Below are positions 1 through 10,180 of a stretch of 64,000 bases of DNA, in pieces. Each line of letters begins with the position of its first letter. Within the stretch, counting starts at the first letter, position 1. The stretch lies in NCBI RefSeq assembly GCF_000834655.1, contig NZ_JXQQ01000084.1, positions 124,001-188,000 of the forward strand, in the 5' to 3' direction. Under the pieces are notes generated by a model. The model had not been told where the DNA came from. It saw nothing but the letters and a program-made list of their open reading frames with translations, and made no database searches. This DNA is from Variovorax paradoxus. GTDB taxonomy: Bacteria > Pseudomonadota > Gammaproteobacteria > Burkholderiales > Burkholderiaceae_C. The position numbers and the translations under genes are program-made.

Positions 1-1698
1 CGCGTGACGCTGCCGGTGTGGATTCCGGGCAGCTACCTCGTGCGCGAGTTCGCCAAGAACCTGCAGGGCCTGCGCGCCGTGCAGGGACGCCGCAAGCCCG
101 CGCTCACGCAGGTCGACAAATGCAGCTGGCTGGTCGACTGCGCACCGGGCCAGCCGCTGGTGCTGCATTACCAGGTCTGCGCGTACGACAACTCGGTGCG
201 TACCGCGTGGCTGGACGCCGAGCGCGGCTTCTTCAACGGCACGAGCCTGTGCCTGCGGGTCGAAGGTCAGACCGATGCGCCGCACGCGCTCGAAATCGTT
301 GCCCCCGCATCGACAGCCGATGGCGCCGCGTGGTCGTGCGCCACCGCGCTCGTGCACTCGAAGGTGGACAAGCAGGGCTTCGGCACCTACCAGGCCAGCG
401 GCTACGACGAGCTGGCCGACAGCCCCGTCGAAATGGGCGCCTTCTGGAGCGCCGAGTTCGACGCCTGCGGCGTGCCGCACCGCTTCGTGATCGCGGGCGC
501 CTCGGCCTCGTTCGACGGCGACCGGCTCATTGCCGACACCAAAGCCATCTGCGAAGCCGAGATCCGTTTCTGGCACGGCGACAAGGCCGGCAAGCGCGGC
601 GGGCCGAAGCTGCCGATCGACCGCTACGTCTTCATGCTCAATGCGGTGGACGACGGCTACGGCGGGCTCGAGCATCGCCATTCCACGGCGCTCATCTGCA
701 ACCGCCGCGACCTGCCGCAGCGCGGCGAAAAGAAGAAGCAGCCCGAGGGCTACACGACGCTGATGGGCCTCATCAGCCACGAGTACTTCCACACCTGGAA
801 CGTCAAGCGCATGCGACCCGCGGAGTTCGCCCACTACGACTACAGCCGCGAGAACTACACGCAGCTCCTGTGGTTCTTCGAGGGCTTCACGAGTTACTAC
901 GACGACCTGCTGCTGCGCCGCGCCGGGCGCATCGACGATGCGGCCTACCTGCGGCTGCTCAACAAGACCATCAACCAGGTGCAGCAGACGCCGGGCCGGC
1001 TCGTGCAGCCCGTGGCCGACGCGAGCTTCGACGCCTGGGTCAAGTACTACCGCCAGGACGAGCAGACGCCCAACAGCACGGTGAGCTACTACACCAAGGG
1101 CGCGCTGGTGGCGCTGTGCTTCGATCTCACGCTGCGCCACGAAGGCAAGGGCTCGCTGGACGACGTGATGCGCCACCTGTGGACGCACAGCAGCGGCGGG
1201 CCGATCAGCGAAGCGGACATCGCTGCCGCGCTCGAGGCTGTGAGCGGCCGCTCGTATGCGCAGGAACTCGCACGCTGGGTGCATTCGACCGAGGAGCTTC
1301 CGCTCTCGCAACTGCTGCGCGCGCACGGCGTGGCGACGCTCGAAGACCCGTCGCAGCAGGCGCAGGTGCTCGGCCTGCGCGTGGCCGAAGCCAACGGCAG
1401 CGTGCAGGTGAAGGTGGTGCTGCGCGGCGGTGCGGCTGAAAAGGCCGGTTTCTCCGCGAACGACGAGTGGGTCGGCATCGAGCTGCCCGCCGTCGGCAAG
1501 AAAAAATCGTCGCAGGCCTGGCGCATCGCCAAGCTCGACGACCTGGCGCTCTACCTGGGCGACACGACGAAATTCACAGCCATCGTTGCGCGCGACCGCA
1601 AGCTGCTGCGTCTGCCGCTCACGCTCCCGACCGGCGTGACCACCTGGCGCCTGTTCACGCACGACGCCGCCAAAGTAACGGCCTGGCTGGCCGGCTAA
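1..1698 (+). CDS. M61 family metallopeptidase with PDZ domain (5' end outside window)
   Basis: Zinc aminopeptidase of the M61 (glycyl aminopeptidase) family. The frame is open from the first base and the visible protein begins inside the N-terminal beta domain (around VWIPGSYLVREF), so the true start lies upstream. Counting from the first in-frame GTG at 4, the zinc motif HEYFHTWN is at residues 259-266 and a downstream Glu in FEGFTSYY (E293) fits the third ligand. A C-terminal PDZ-like region spans roughly 450-530 (GGAAEKAGFSANDEWVGIE). The stop overlaps the stop of the convergent DUF2325 gene by 3 bp. Family assignment is firm; the natural substrate is unknown. Confidence 0.9.
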   Translation, partial: RVTLPVWIPGSYLVREFAKNLQGLRAVQGRRKPALTQVDKCSWLVDCAPGQPLVLHYQVCAYDNSVRTAWLDAERGFFNGTSLCLRVEGQTDAPHALEIVAPASTADGAAWSCATALVHSKVDKQGFGTYQASGYDELADSPVEMGAFWSAEFDACGVPHRFVIAGASASFDGDRLIADTKAICEAEIRFWHGDKAGKRGGPKLPIDRYVFMLNAVDDGYGGLEHRHSTALICNRRDLPQRGEKKKQPEGYTTLMGLISHEYFHTWNVKRMRPAEFAHYDYSRENYTQLLWFFEGFTSYYDDLLLRRAGRIDDAAYLRLLNKTINQVQQTPGRLVQPVADASFDAWVKYYRQDEQTPNSTVSYYTKGALVALCFDLTLRHEGKGSLDDVMRHLWTHSSGGPISEADIAAALEAVSGRSYAQELARWVHSTEELPLSQLLRAHGVATLEDPSQQAQVLGLRVAEANGSVQVKVVLRGGAAEKAGFSANDEWVGIELPAVGKKKSSQAWRIAKLDDLALYLGDTTKFTAIVARDRKLLRLPLTLPTGVTTWRLFTHDAAKVTAWLAG

Positions 1699-2297
1699 GC
1701 GGCGTTTTCGGTCGCCGCGGGCTGCTGCCGCACGAACAGCATCGGCTGCGGTTCGCCCACCAGCACGCAGGGCTTGCCGGTGCGGCGGCAGTGCTCCTGC
1801 ACGCGCCAGTAGGCGCCGTGACTCACGCAGCCGGTCTGGCAGATCACGAGATCGGCGGCGCGCAGGCCCGCCTCGAGCGCGAGGTGGTCGGCATCGTCGC
1901 CGCCGTCGTGATGCAGGTAGCGTCCACCGGCGATTTCAACCAGCTGGCGAGCGAGCGAAGGCGCCTCTTCTTCACGGCCCACGCACAGCACGGCTTTCTC
2001 GCGCAGGTCGGCGGGCGCCACGGACACGGGCGGTATCTCATGGCGGCGGCCGGCCGGCGACAGCAGTGCGTGCAGGCGCTGGGGCAGCGCGCCACCCACG
2101 GCCGCCCGCGCCGCGAGCTCTTCGCGCACCATCGCGATCGCCGAATCTCGCGCCACCAGCGCACCGCGCAGCCGCACGATCTGCGCCTCGAGCCGCTCGA
2201 CCAGCGCGGCCTGTTCGGCCAGCAGGCGCGAGCAGCGCTCCTGCACCCGGGCATAGGCCCGCAGCAACACGGCATGTTCTTGCATCGGGAACTCCAT
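1695..2297 (-). CDS. DUF2325 domain protein
   Basis: 200-residue protein. Residues about 20-65 look like a coiled coil rich in Glu, Arg and Leu. The C-terminal half (about 105-195, AVLCVGREEEAPSLARQLVE onward) matches the DUF2325 pattern, with Cys at CQTGCVSHG and a final strand PCVLVGEPQP. Function is unknown. A Fur-box-like palindrome sits 15 bp upstream of the start, which suggests iron-responsive expression. An alternative ATG lies four codons downstream. It is convergent with the M61 peptidase and divergent from the enoyl-CoA hydratase. Confidence 0.8.
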   Translation of the reverse strand: MEFPMQEHAVLLRAYARVQERCSRLLAEQAALVERLEAQIVRLRGALVARDSAIAMVREELAARAAVGGALPQRLHALLSPAGRRHEIPPVSVAPADLREKAVLCVGREEEAPSLARQLVEIAGGRYLHHDGGDDADHLALEAGLRAADLVICQTGCVSHGAYWRVQEHCRRTGKPCVLVGEPQPMLFVRQQPAATENAA

Positions 2298-2311
2298 GCG
2301 GTCATTCTAGA

Positions 2312-2326
2312 TGAGAGCAATTCTCA
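2312..2326 (-). promoter_or_regulatory. Fur-box-like palindrome
   Basis: TGAGAgcaatTCTCA, a perfect 5-bp dyad around a 5-bp centre. Read on the minus strand within TTGAGAATTGCTCTCAT, it resembles betaproteobacterial Fur boxes. It lies immediately upstream of the DUF2325 start and about 100 bp from the enoyl-CoA hydratase start. Binding by Fur is an inference from sequence only. Confidence 0.55.
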
Positions 2327-2423
2327 ATTGGGAGGCCGTGGAGCGTCAGCAGGCGCGAAGCCTTGCTCGGTATAGTGGCCCGAGCGAATTTTTCCCTTTT
2401 CCCTCACCTTTCCCGGAGACACC

Positions 2424-3203
2424 ATGAGCTACGAAAACATCGAAGTGCGGACCGAAGCAGGCAAGGTCGGCATCATCACCCTCAACCGCCCCAAGGCCCT
2501 GAACGCGCTCAACGACGCGCTGATGACCGAGCTGGGCCAGGCGCTCAAGGCCTTCGATGCGGACGAGGCCATCGGCTGCATCATCCTCACCGGCAGCGAG
2601 CGCGCGTTCGCGGCCGGCGCCGACATCGCGGCGATGGCCAAGTACAGCTTCATCGACACGTACAAGGGCGACTACATCACCCGCAACTGGGAAACCATCC
2701 GCTCGATCCGCAAGCCCGTGATCGGCGCGGTCGCCGGCTTTGCGCTGGGCGGCGGCTGCGAGCTGGCGATGATGTGCGACTTCATCATCGCGGCCGACAC
2801 CGCCAAGTTCGGCCAGCCCGAGATCAAGATCGGCGTGATCCCCGGCGCCGGCGGCACGCAGCGCCTGCCGCGCGCGGTGGGCAAGAGCAAGGCCATGGAC
2901 ATGGTGCTCACCGCCCGCATGATGGACGCCGCCGAAGCCGAGCGCGCCGGCCTCGTGAGCCGTGTGGTGCCCTACGAGAAGCTGGCCGACGAGGCGCTGG
3001 GCGCGGCGCTCGTCATCTGCGGCTTCTCGCAGATCTCGGTGATGGCGGCCAAGGAGTCGGTCAACCGAGCTTTCGAGAGCGGCCTGAGCGACGGCGTGAT
3101 GTTCGAGCGCCGGCTGTTCCACGCGCTGTTCGCCACGGTCGACCAGAAGGAAGGCATGGATGCCTTCCTGAACAAGCGCGCACCTGATTTCAAGAACGCC
3201 TGA
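2424..3203 (+). CDS. enoyl-CoA hydratase
   Basis: 259-residue crotonase-fold enzyme that hydrates trans-2-enoyl-CoA in fatty-acid beta-oxidation; cytoplasmic. The two catalytic glutamates are present: E113 in GGGCELAM and E133 in GQPEIKIG. The oxyanion-hole segment AAGAD is at 63-67 and the family signature GVIPGAGGTQRLPR follows. Length is typical. A Shine-Dalgarno GGAGA lies 5 bp before the ATG. No beta-oxidation partner is adjacent, but a thiolase and dehydrogenases occur further along the window. Confidence 0.95.
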   Translation: MSYENIEVRTEAGKVGIITLNRPKALNALNDALMTELGQALKAFDADEAIGCIILTGSERAFAAGADIAAMAKYSFIDTYKGDYITRNWETIRSIRKPVIGAVAGFALGGGCELAMMCDFIIAADTAKFGQPEIKIGVIPGAGGTQRLPRAVGKSKAMDMVLTARMMDAAEAERAGLVSRVVPYEKLADEALGAALVICGFSQISVMAAKESVNRAFESGLSDGVMFERRLFHALFATVDQKEGMDAFLNKRAPDFKNA

Positions 3204-3224
3204 GGGCGTTTGCCTGGCGCGCGG

Positions 3225-4648
<1,424 letters not shown>

Positions 4649-4652
<4 letters not shown>

Positions 4653-5314
4653 GCGCGTTGCTCCAGCACCGACAGGTAGCGCTCCATGCAGCCGCGCAGC
4701 TTCTGCAGGCCGTAGCGCAGGCGGCTGCGCACCGTCTCGAAACCGATCTCCAGGCTCGCTGCCAGCGCCTCGACGGTCAGGCCGTCTTCGTGGTGCAGCA
4801 GGAATGCGGCGCGCTGGTCGGTCGGCAGTTCATCGAGGCAGGCCAGCAGGCGCCGGCCGGCGGCGCGCCAGAAGGCGAGTTCTTCGGCGGAGGGGTGGGC
4901 GGCGGCATCGACCGCACCGCGCACCCCGCGGTCGAGGGTAGGCACGGCATCGCCGTCGTCGTCCGGATGCGCGTCGAGCGCCACCTCGCGGCCGCTCACG
5001 CGCAGGCGGTCCATCGCCAGGTTGTGCGCGATCGTGAAGGCCCAGGTGCGCCACGCGGCGCCCTGCGGCGAGAAGCTCTCGCGCGCCGAGATGATCCGTA
5101 CCCAGGTGTCCTGGAACACCTCGTCGGCCTGCGCCGCGAGCCGCGCACCCAGCAGGCGCTTGACGAAGCGGAACAGCCCGCCCTCGTGGCGCGCATAGAG
5201 CACGTCGAACGCGGCGGCGTCACCGTGGGCGTAGGCCAGCATCAACTGATCGTCGGGCATGGCGTCGCGCTCGGTGGCGGCTTGGGCGGAAGGGGCGCGT
5301 GGGAGCGCAGACAT
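4649..5314 (-). CDS. ECF-type RNA polymerase sigma factor
   Basis: Sigma-70 family ECF regulator. Region 2 is seen in FDVLYARHEGGLFRFVKRLL and the following DEVFQDTWVRI. Region 4 is LPTDQRAAFLLHHEDGLTVE followed by the FETVRSRLRYGLQKLR helix. I chose the ATG at 5314 (221 residues), with an AGGTGA sequence upstream, because the frame upstream of it has only a weak TTG and no family homology. The gene is translationally coupled to the anti-sigma gene and divergent from a secreted VWA protein, which is a plausible regulon member. Confidence 0.88.
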
Positions 5315-5450
5315 CGGCGGATTTTCACCTGAGCTTGTACGGGCGGCGGACGGCATCGGGGTTCGCGTCCACAAAAAAAGTCACACGGCTTAACCCCGTG
5401 GCCGCGGGCCGGCCGTATCAGCCTGCATTCCACAACCCCGGAGTTTTTTC

Positions 5451-6968
5451 ATGGCCCAGCCCTTCGCTCTCCGTTTTCGCCGCCCGCTGGTCGTGTTGCT
5501 GTGCGCGCAGTTCCTGTGGAGCGCCAGCGGCGCGACCGAGATCCCGGCCATCGGCGCCAACGCGCGTTGGCCCCAACCGGCCCTGCAGGTCTCGCAGACC
5601 GAGCCGAACTTCCAGGCGCCCTCGGCCACCCATTGCGCGCGGCCGGTGCAGACCCACGAAACCCCGGGGGTGCGGAACGCGCAGCTCGAAAGACCCCGCC
5701 CTACCGCAGCACCGACGATCGGCCGCCTGGACGCCGCGCCGCCCGGGGCACTGCGCAAGGCGGAGCCGGCCGCATCGGCCGAGAAGAAGGCCTACGGCTC
5801 GAGCGCCCGCGAGATGAGCGCAGCCATGCCTCCTGTGGCGGAATCTGCGCCGGCACCGGTCGCCGCGACGCCTGCCGCGCCCGTCTCGCCTGCCCCGCGC
5901 GCAAGCATCGCCCAGGCCGGACGCCCCGCGAACGAGCCCGTCACCGCCGGCATGGTCGACGACAACGCCGACTTCAACGAATACCTGAACTTCCGCGGCC
6001 GCACCCAGGTGGCCCACCGCGCGCGCGACATCAGCATGCGCTACCTGCTCCAGGTGCGCGATGCGCGCGGCGCCGTGGTTCCTGACGCCGAAGTGGCGGT
6101 GCAGGCGCCCAGCGGCGCCGCGATGTGGGCCCGCACCGATGCGGGCGGGCGCGCCTGGCTGCATCCCCTCGCGTTCGACAGGACGCACAGCCAGATGTAC
6201 GAGGTCACGGTCCGCAAGAACGGCCGGCAGGGCACCGCCTTCCTGCAGCGCGGCCAGAAGAGCGCGGTCGACGTGGTGATCGACAAGCCCGGCGCCGGCC
6301 CCGCCCGTGCCCAGCTCGACCTGGTCTTCCTGATCGACGCCACCGGCTCGATGGCCGACGAGATCGCCAAGCTCAAGAGCACGCTGCGCACCATCGCCGA
6401 CGAGGTCGCCCGGCTGCCGAGCCGGCCGGACACCTGCTTCGGGCTCGTGGCGTATCGCGACGTGACCGACGACTTTGTCGTGCGCCGCCACGATTTCACC
6501 GACAACCTCGATGCCTTTCAGGGCGTGCTCGACGGGCTGCAGGCCGCGGGCGGCGGCGACTACCCCGAGGCGATGAACGAAGCGCTGGCCGACACGGTCC
6601 ACCGTCTGAGCTGGCGAGGCACGGGCACCACTCGCCTCGTCGTGCTGCTGGCCGATGCGCCGCCGCACCTGGACTACGGCGGCCCGCAGTACGACGACAG
6701 CATGGTCGCGGCGCTGGGCAAGGGCATCAAGGTGTTCAGCGTGGGCGCCTCGGGGCTCGACAAGCAGGGCGAATACATCCAGCGCCAGATCGCCCAGTAC
6801 ACCGGCGGGCGCTTCGTTTTCCTGACCTACAAGGAGGGATCGAACCCGGCGAGCGGCCCGGGCTCGCAGACGCGGCACGACGTTTCGAACTACTCGGTCC
6901 AGACGCTGGACCGCCTGATCGTGCGGCTGGTAACCGAAGAATTGGGCAAGCTGCCGGCGGGTGGTTGA
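5451..6968 (+). CDS. secreted VWA-domain protein
   Basis: 505 residues. An N-terminal signal peptide (about 1-28, ending SASGA) is followed by a low-complexity Pro/Ala region, a small beta-rich segment (about 180-260, DARGAVVPDAEVAVQAPSG) and a von Willebrand A domain from about 288 to 470. The metal-ion-dependent adhesion site DATGSM is at 296-301. VWA domains bind protein ligands through a divalent cation. The Shine-Dalgarno GGAG lies 7 bp before the ATG. It is divergent from the ECF sigma pair, suggesting an envelope-stress or surface module. No enzymatic role is visible. Confidence 0.8.
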   Translation: MAQPFALRFRRPLVVLLCAQFLWSASGATEIPAIGANARWPQPALQVSQTEPNFQAPSATHCARPVQTHETPGVRNAQLERPRPTAAPTIGRLDAAPPGALRKAEPAASAEKKAYGSSAREMSAAMPPVAESAPAPVAATPAAPVSPAPRASIAQAGRPANEPVTAGMVDDNADFNEYLNFRGRTQVAHRARDISMRYLLQVRDARGAVVPDAEVAVQAPSGAAMWARTDAGGRAWLHPLAFDRTHSQMYEVTVRKNGRQGTAFLQRGQKSAVDVVIDKPGAGPARAQLDLVFLIDATGSMADEIAKLKSTLRTIADEVARLPSRPDTCFGLVAYRDVTDDFVVRRHDFTDNLDAFQGVLDGLQAAGGGDYPEAMNEALADTVHRLSWRGTGTTRLVVLLADAPPHLDYGGPQYDDSMVAALGKGIKVFSVGASGLDKQGEYIQRQIAQYTGGRFVFLTYKEGSNPASGPGSQTRHDVSNYSVQTLDRLIVRLVTEELGKLPAGG

Positions 6969-6994
6969 AAGCGTCCCGCGGTCTGGGCTATAAT
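6965..6994 (+). promoter_or_regulatory. sigma-70 promoter of tRNA-Met
   Basis: TTGAAA (6965-6970), an 18-bp spacer and a perfect TATAAT (6989-6994) lie about 28 bp before the mature tRNA. The -35 box overlaps the VWA stop codon. This is the only close sigma-70 consensus noticed in this part of the window. Confidence 0.75.
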
Positions 6995-7021
6995 TTTGGG
7001 CTCAGCGCAAAACGCTGAAAC

Positions 7022-7098
7022 GGCTCTTTAGCTCAGTCGGTTAGAGCGATGGAATCATAATCCACAGGTCCGCGGTTCGAATCCGTGAAGAGCCACCA
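7022..7098 (+). tRNA. tRNA-Met (CAU anticodon)
   Basis: 77 nt with encoded CCA. The acceptor GGCTCTT pairs with AAGAGCC, the D-stem GCTC with GAGC, and the T-stem CGCGG with CCGTG (one G-U). The anticodon loop ATCATAA gives CAU. An elongator-type acceptor pairing (G1-C72) argues against initiator tRNA. The anticodon stem has an A-C mismatch at its top pair (27-43). The last 17 nt serve as the attachment site of the downstream island. Confidence 0.95.
7082..7098 (+). repeat. attL core (17-bp direct repeat, tRNA 3' end)
   Basis: TCCGTGAAGAGCCACCA, identical to 28968-28984. Sequence diverges immediately on the 3' side (TTTTGG here, ACACTG at the other copy). On the element side lie an 8-bp inverted repeat TTGATTTT/AAAATCAA (7112-7119, 7127-7134) and the small palindrome TCAAGgCTTGA (7131-7141), candidate integrase arm sites. 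Confidence 0.9.
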
Positions 7099-7180
7099 TT
7101 TTGGTAAGTCGTTGATTTTAAAGGGAAAAATCAAGGCTTGATTAGTTAGGTGAGACGGTCAGTGACACGGTCTCCACCCA

Positions 7181-8506
7181 ATGAACAGACTACCGAACGT
7201 GCTGAAATCCCGGCACGGCGTCTACTACCTCCGCACTTATCGCAACGGCAGCGAAGTGCGCACCTCCCTCCGAACCAAGGACTGGGCCACAGCTAAACTG
7301 CTGGCCCTGAACTTTCACCTTGGCCGGGCCATGCCGAATCGCAAGCTTGACGTTGAATTCCCCTCCGGTTTCAAGATCACGAACGTCAACACAGCAGACG
7401 ACTACGAACGGCTGAAGGAACTGCTCGCCAACGGCGATGTGAAGCAATTCCTGGAGCTGAGCAGTGCGCGTATCGCGGATGTGCAGGCACATGTCGGCAT
7501 CACCCCTGCGGCAGCGGCCGCAGCACCCACCGCCCCCGCTGCGCCGCCGAAGGCCAAGACCAAGCCGTTCAGCGAAGTGGTCAAGCTCTACCTCGCGGAA
7601 AAGAAGCTCGACAACACGCCAAAGACCCTCACGGAAAAGCTCGCCACGTACACCGAATACCAGCGGCTGTTTGGCGATGTCGACCTCAGCGCGTTGAGCA
7701 TCGAGGCCTCCGTCAGCTTCAAGAACCGCATGGTGACCAATGGCGCCAACGCACCGAGCATCAACAAGAAGCTGTCGTACCTGAAGGACCTCTTCAGCTA
7801 CGCCATCAACAACAAGATGTACTTTGAGGCGAATCCGTTCGACAACCTCAACATCTCCAAGAAGTCCAAGCTGCGGGCGGCAACGCAGAGCTATCGCGAG
7901 TTCACCGACAGCGACCTGAAGCGGATTTTTGAGACATCGCAATATGCGGAGTACATGAACGAGCCAGATTACCACTGGCTGCCCTTCCTCGGGCTCTACA
8001 CCGGCGCGCGCATCGAGACGCTGGCCAACCTCAAGGTGGAGCAGATTCAGAAGGACGGCGACATCTGGTTCCTGGACATCGTCAAGGACAAGAATGCGAA
8101 CTCCATCCGGCAGGTGCCGCTCCACGAGCGCATCGTGGAGTCGGGCTTCCTGAAGTATGTGGAGTCGGTCAGGGCGGCAGGAAAAGTCCAACTGTTCCCG
8201 CACCTCAAGCCCGGCAAGAACGGCTACTCGCGCAACTGCTCACGCCGCTTCGGACAGTACCTGGACCTGGTAGGCATCAAGGAATTGCGCAAGGTCTTCC
8301 ACTCGTTCCGCGTCACCTTCATCAACCGGATGACCAACACCGGCGTTCACCCCGCCATCCTCATGGGCCTAGTGGGGCACTATGAACAGAAGCGCATTGA
8401 TTTCTCCAGCGCGCACTTCCAGACCTATCAAAAGGAAAAGCCGCTGGAGGTGCTGAAAGCTGCGATTGACAGGCTGGAGTACGACATCAAGTTCGCGGCG
8501 CACTGA
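7181..8506 (+). CDS. tyrosine recombinase / integrase
   Basis: 441 residues; catalyses integration and excision of the island. N-terminal residues 1-45 (VLKSRHGVYYLRTYRNG) resemble a DUF6538-type arm-binding segment. There is a SAM-like core-binding domain at about 130-225 and a catalytic domain from about 250. Catalytic residues: R277 (TGARIETL), H374 and R377 (HSFR), H400 (GLVGHY) and nucleophile Y416 (FQTYQ). An Ala/Pro-rich linker lies around 107-125. The gene starts 82 bp inside attL and is read in the same direction as the tRNA. No strong ribosome binding site is visible before the ATG. Confidence 0.95.
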   Translation: MNRLPNVLKSRHGVYYLRTYRNGSEVRTSLRTKDWATAKLLALNFHLGRAMPNRKLDVEFPSGFKITNVNTADDYERLKELLANGDVKQFLELSSARIADVQAHVGITPAAAAAAPTAPAAPPKAKTKPFSEVVKLYLAEKKLDNTPKTLTEKLATYTEYQRLFGDVDLSALSIEASVSFKNRMVTNGANAPSINKKLSYLKDLFSYAINNKMYFEANPFDNLNISKKSKLRAATQSYREFTDSDLKRIFETSQYAEYMNEPDYHWLPFLGLYTGARIETLANLKVEQIQKDGDIWFLDIVKDKNANSIRQVPLHERIVESGFLKYVESVRAAGKVQLFPHLKPGKNGYSRNCSRRFGQYLDLVGIKELRKVFHSFRVTFINRMTNTGVHPAILMGLVGHYEQKRIDFSSAHFQTYQKEKPLEVLKAAIDRLEYDIKFAAH

Positions 8507-8527
8507 GAACCTCACCAACAAAACAAA

Positions 8528-8549
8528 GAAGCCCGCGACTGCGGGCTTC
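8528..8549 (-). terminator. intrinsic terminator between convergent units
   Basis: Perfect 9-bp stem GAAGCCCGC/GCGGGCTTC with a GACT loop. On the minus strand it is followed by a T-rich run (TTTGTTTTGTT), so it probably ends the minus-strand operon from 10960. It may also stop integrase transcription. Confidence 0.8.
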
Positions 8550-8592
8550 ACTACTTCTGGCGGACCTCATGCCCCGCCGCTCGTACCTGCGA

Positions 8593-9435
8593 CTACAAGA
8601 TCCCCGGCAACACCACAGGCTTGGGCTTCTTCGCCTTCCAGGGTTCATAAACGGTCGCGTCCGATCCCATGCTCGCCAGAAGCTGCGCCGCCTCTTCGTT
8701 GCCGATGTCCTTCGCATAGGCATAGAGGTTCGGCGGCGCGCCAGGATCGGCCTTGGCCTGCACCGTGCTCGCCTCGTTCAGGCCCTAGCCGTACTTCGCC
8801 AGCAGTTGCAACTGCTCCTTCATGCGAGGCGACCTGTTCGCGATGACAGACACCGCAAACGAAGTGCGGCTGGTGTCATGACTGGAATAGATGCTCATGC
8901 CACCGCGCAGGAACAGCTCCAGTGCCCGCAAATCCCCGATGCGCGAGCTTTTGCGCAGGCCCTCCTCGCTCCACTCCACGCCGATATTGCGAAGCTCGAC
9001 CCGAGGGTCATCGCTCTTGCCTGCCTCAATCCGGTTGAGCGTCGTCTGGATGTCGCCGGTCTGCCGCTCCAGCCGCAGCAGATTGGATTGCAGCGCCTTC
9101 GCATCCTCTGAAGTTGCCGCGAGATAGCCACCCTGCGCCGCATGCCTTGAGCTGGCCACCGCACCGACCGAGAACGCACCAGCACACACTCCCGCACACA
9201 GCACCATGCTCACCGGAATGACCCGGTTGGCTGGGGTGTTGACGAACTTCAGCACCAGCAGCACGACGAAGAACAGCACGACGACAGCGGCCACCTGGCT
9301 CATGTACGGGAAATGCGGCCGAACGAAGTCCATCACGGGCACCAGCGCACCCGCTCCGATGAACATCGTTGCGTTGATTGGCCCGAGGTGATCCGTCACC
9401 TTCTTACCGAAACTCACGTACAGGGACTTGGACAT
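8593..9435 (-). pseudogene. membrane protein with ankyrin-like tail, split by an amber codon
   Basis: Starts at 9435 (MSKSLYVSFGKKV) with a strong TAGGAGG site. It has three hydrophobic segments (about residues 18-35, 40-58 and 66-85), then a cytoplasmic or periplasmic region whose end resembles ankyrin-type helices (RIGDLRALELFLRGGMSIYS). A TAG at 8785-8787 stops the frame after 216 residues. The same frame stays open for 63 more codons with sensible protein sequence (EAAQLLASMGSDATVYEPW) to a TAG at 8593-8595. This is either a recent nonsense mutation, a sequencing error, or a functional shorter product. Function unknown; last gene of a surface-protein operon. Confidence 0.65.
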
Positions 9436-9443
9436 GGCGCCTC

Positions 9444-9737
9444 CTACTTCTCGTTCAGACCTACCAGCACCCAACCGGCATTCCCCTTCACAAGCCTGCC
9501 GCTGGCGCCGCCCGATGGACCGGTCCAGTCGCATACGTAGCCGTTGCTCTCGGCCTTCTTGCAACCGATGACGTTCAGGGCATCCAGTTCGGTCTGCTGC
9601 TCCTTTGCAGCTTCTTGGCCGACAGCGGCTTCAATTTGTTTGAGCAAGGCCGCCTTGACGTCGGCTTCGCCGGGCTCCGAACCGCAGCCGACCAGCAGCA
9701 CGCCACAGGCCGCAATGGCGATGGAAATTTGCTTCAT
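9444..9737 (-). CDS. small lipoprotein
   Basis: 97 residues with a type II signal peptide: the hydrophobic core AIAACGVLLVGC ends in lipobox LVGC (Cys18). The mature part contains a Cys pair (GCKKAESNGYVC) and a C-terminal sheet (GRLVKGNAGWVLVGLNEK). Separated from the next gene by 8 bp, so co-transcribed. No family recognised. Presence in a mobile element next to other envelope proteins makes an exclusion or surface role conceivable, but this is speculation. Confidence 0.8.
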   Translation of the reverse strand: MKQISIAIAACGVLLVGCGSEPGEADVKAALLKQIEAAVGQEAAKEQQTELDALNVIGCKKAESNGYVCDWTGPSGGASGRLVKGNAGWVLVGLNEK

Positions 9738-9749
9738 GGTCGCGCCTCC

Positions 9750-10169
9750 TCACACCTTCATGCCACCGGCCGCCGCCACCCTGCGGTAGTCCAGCCATCT
9801 GCGTCCGCCAATGGCGTAGATGACCACGGCCCACGCCAAAGCGCCGAGTGGCTGATACGTGAACACGATACCGGTGAACACGATGTTGAACAGCATCGCG
9901 AAGTAGAAGAACGGGTTGATCGTGCCGTAGTACCTCGTGTCATCGCCGACTTGCACGCCCATCACGATCTTGCCGCCGTTGAGAAACCAGAGCTTGGTAG
10001 GTTCCTGCGTCTCGATGCCATCGGCCAGGAAGTTGTTGAGCTTGCGGTCGACCATCACATTGGTCAGGGTCTGGTCCCCGATCTGGATGAGCGAATACTT
10101 GACCACTTCGCTTTTCATGTTCACGGTGGATTCGCCCAGTCGCTTGAGCCTGCCTTCGATCAGTTTCAT
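9750..10169 (-). CDS. small membrane protein
   Basis: 139 residues. The N-terminal 85 residues are soluble and beta-rich (YSLIQIGDQTLTNVMVDRKL), followed by two membrane spans (about 88-106 FFYFAMLFNIVFTGIVF and 109-123 GALAWAVVIYAIGG) and a basic tail. The start has an AGGAGGACACC site. Twelve bp upstream of the small lipoprotein gene, in the same operon. Function not recognised. Confidence 0.75.
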   Translation of the reverse strand: MKLIEGRLKRLGESTVNMKSEVVKYSLIQIGDQTLTNVMVDRKLNNFLADGIETQEPTKLWFLNGGKIVMGVQVGDDTRYYGTINPFFYFAMLFNIVFTGIVFTYQPLGALAWAVVIYAIGGRRWLDYRRVAAAGGMKV

Positions 10170-10180
10170 GGTGTCCTCCT

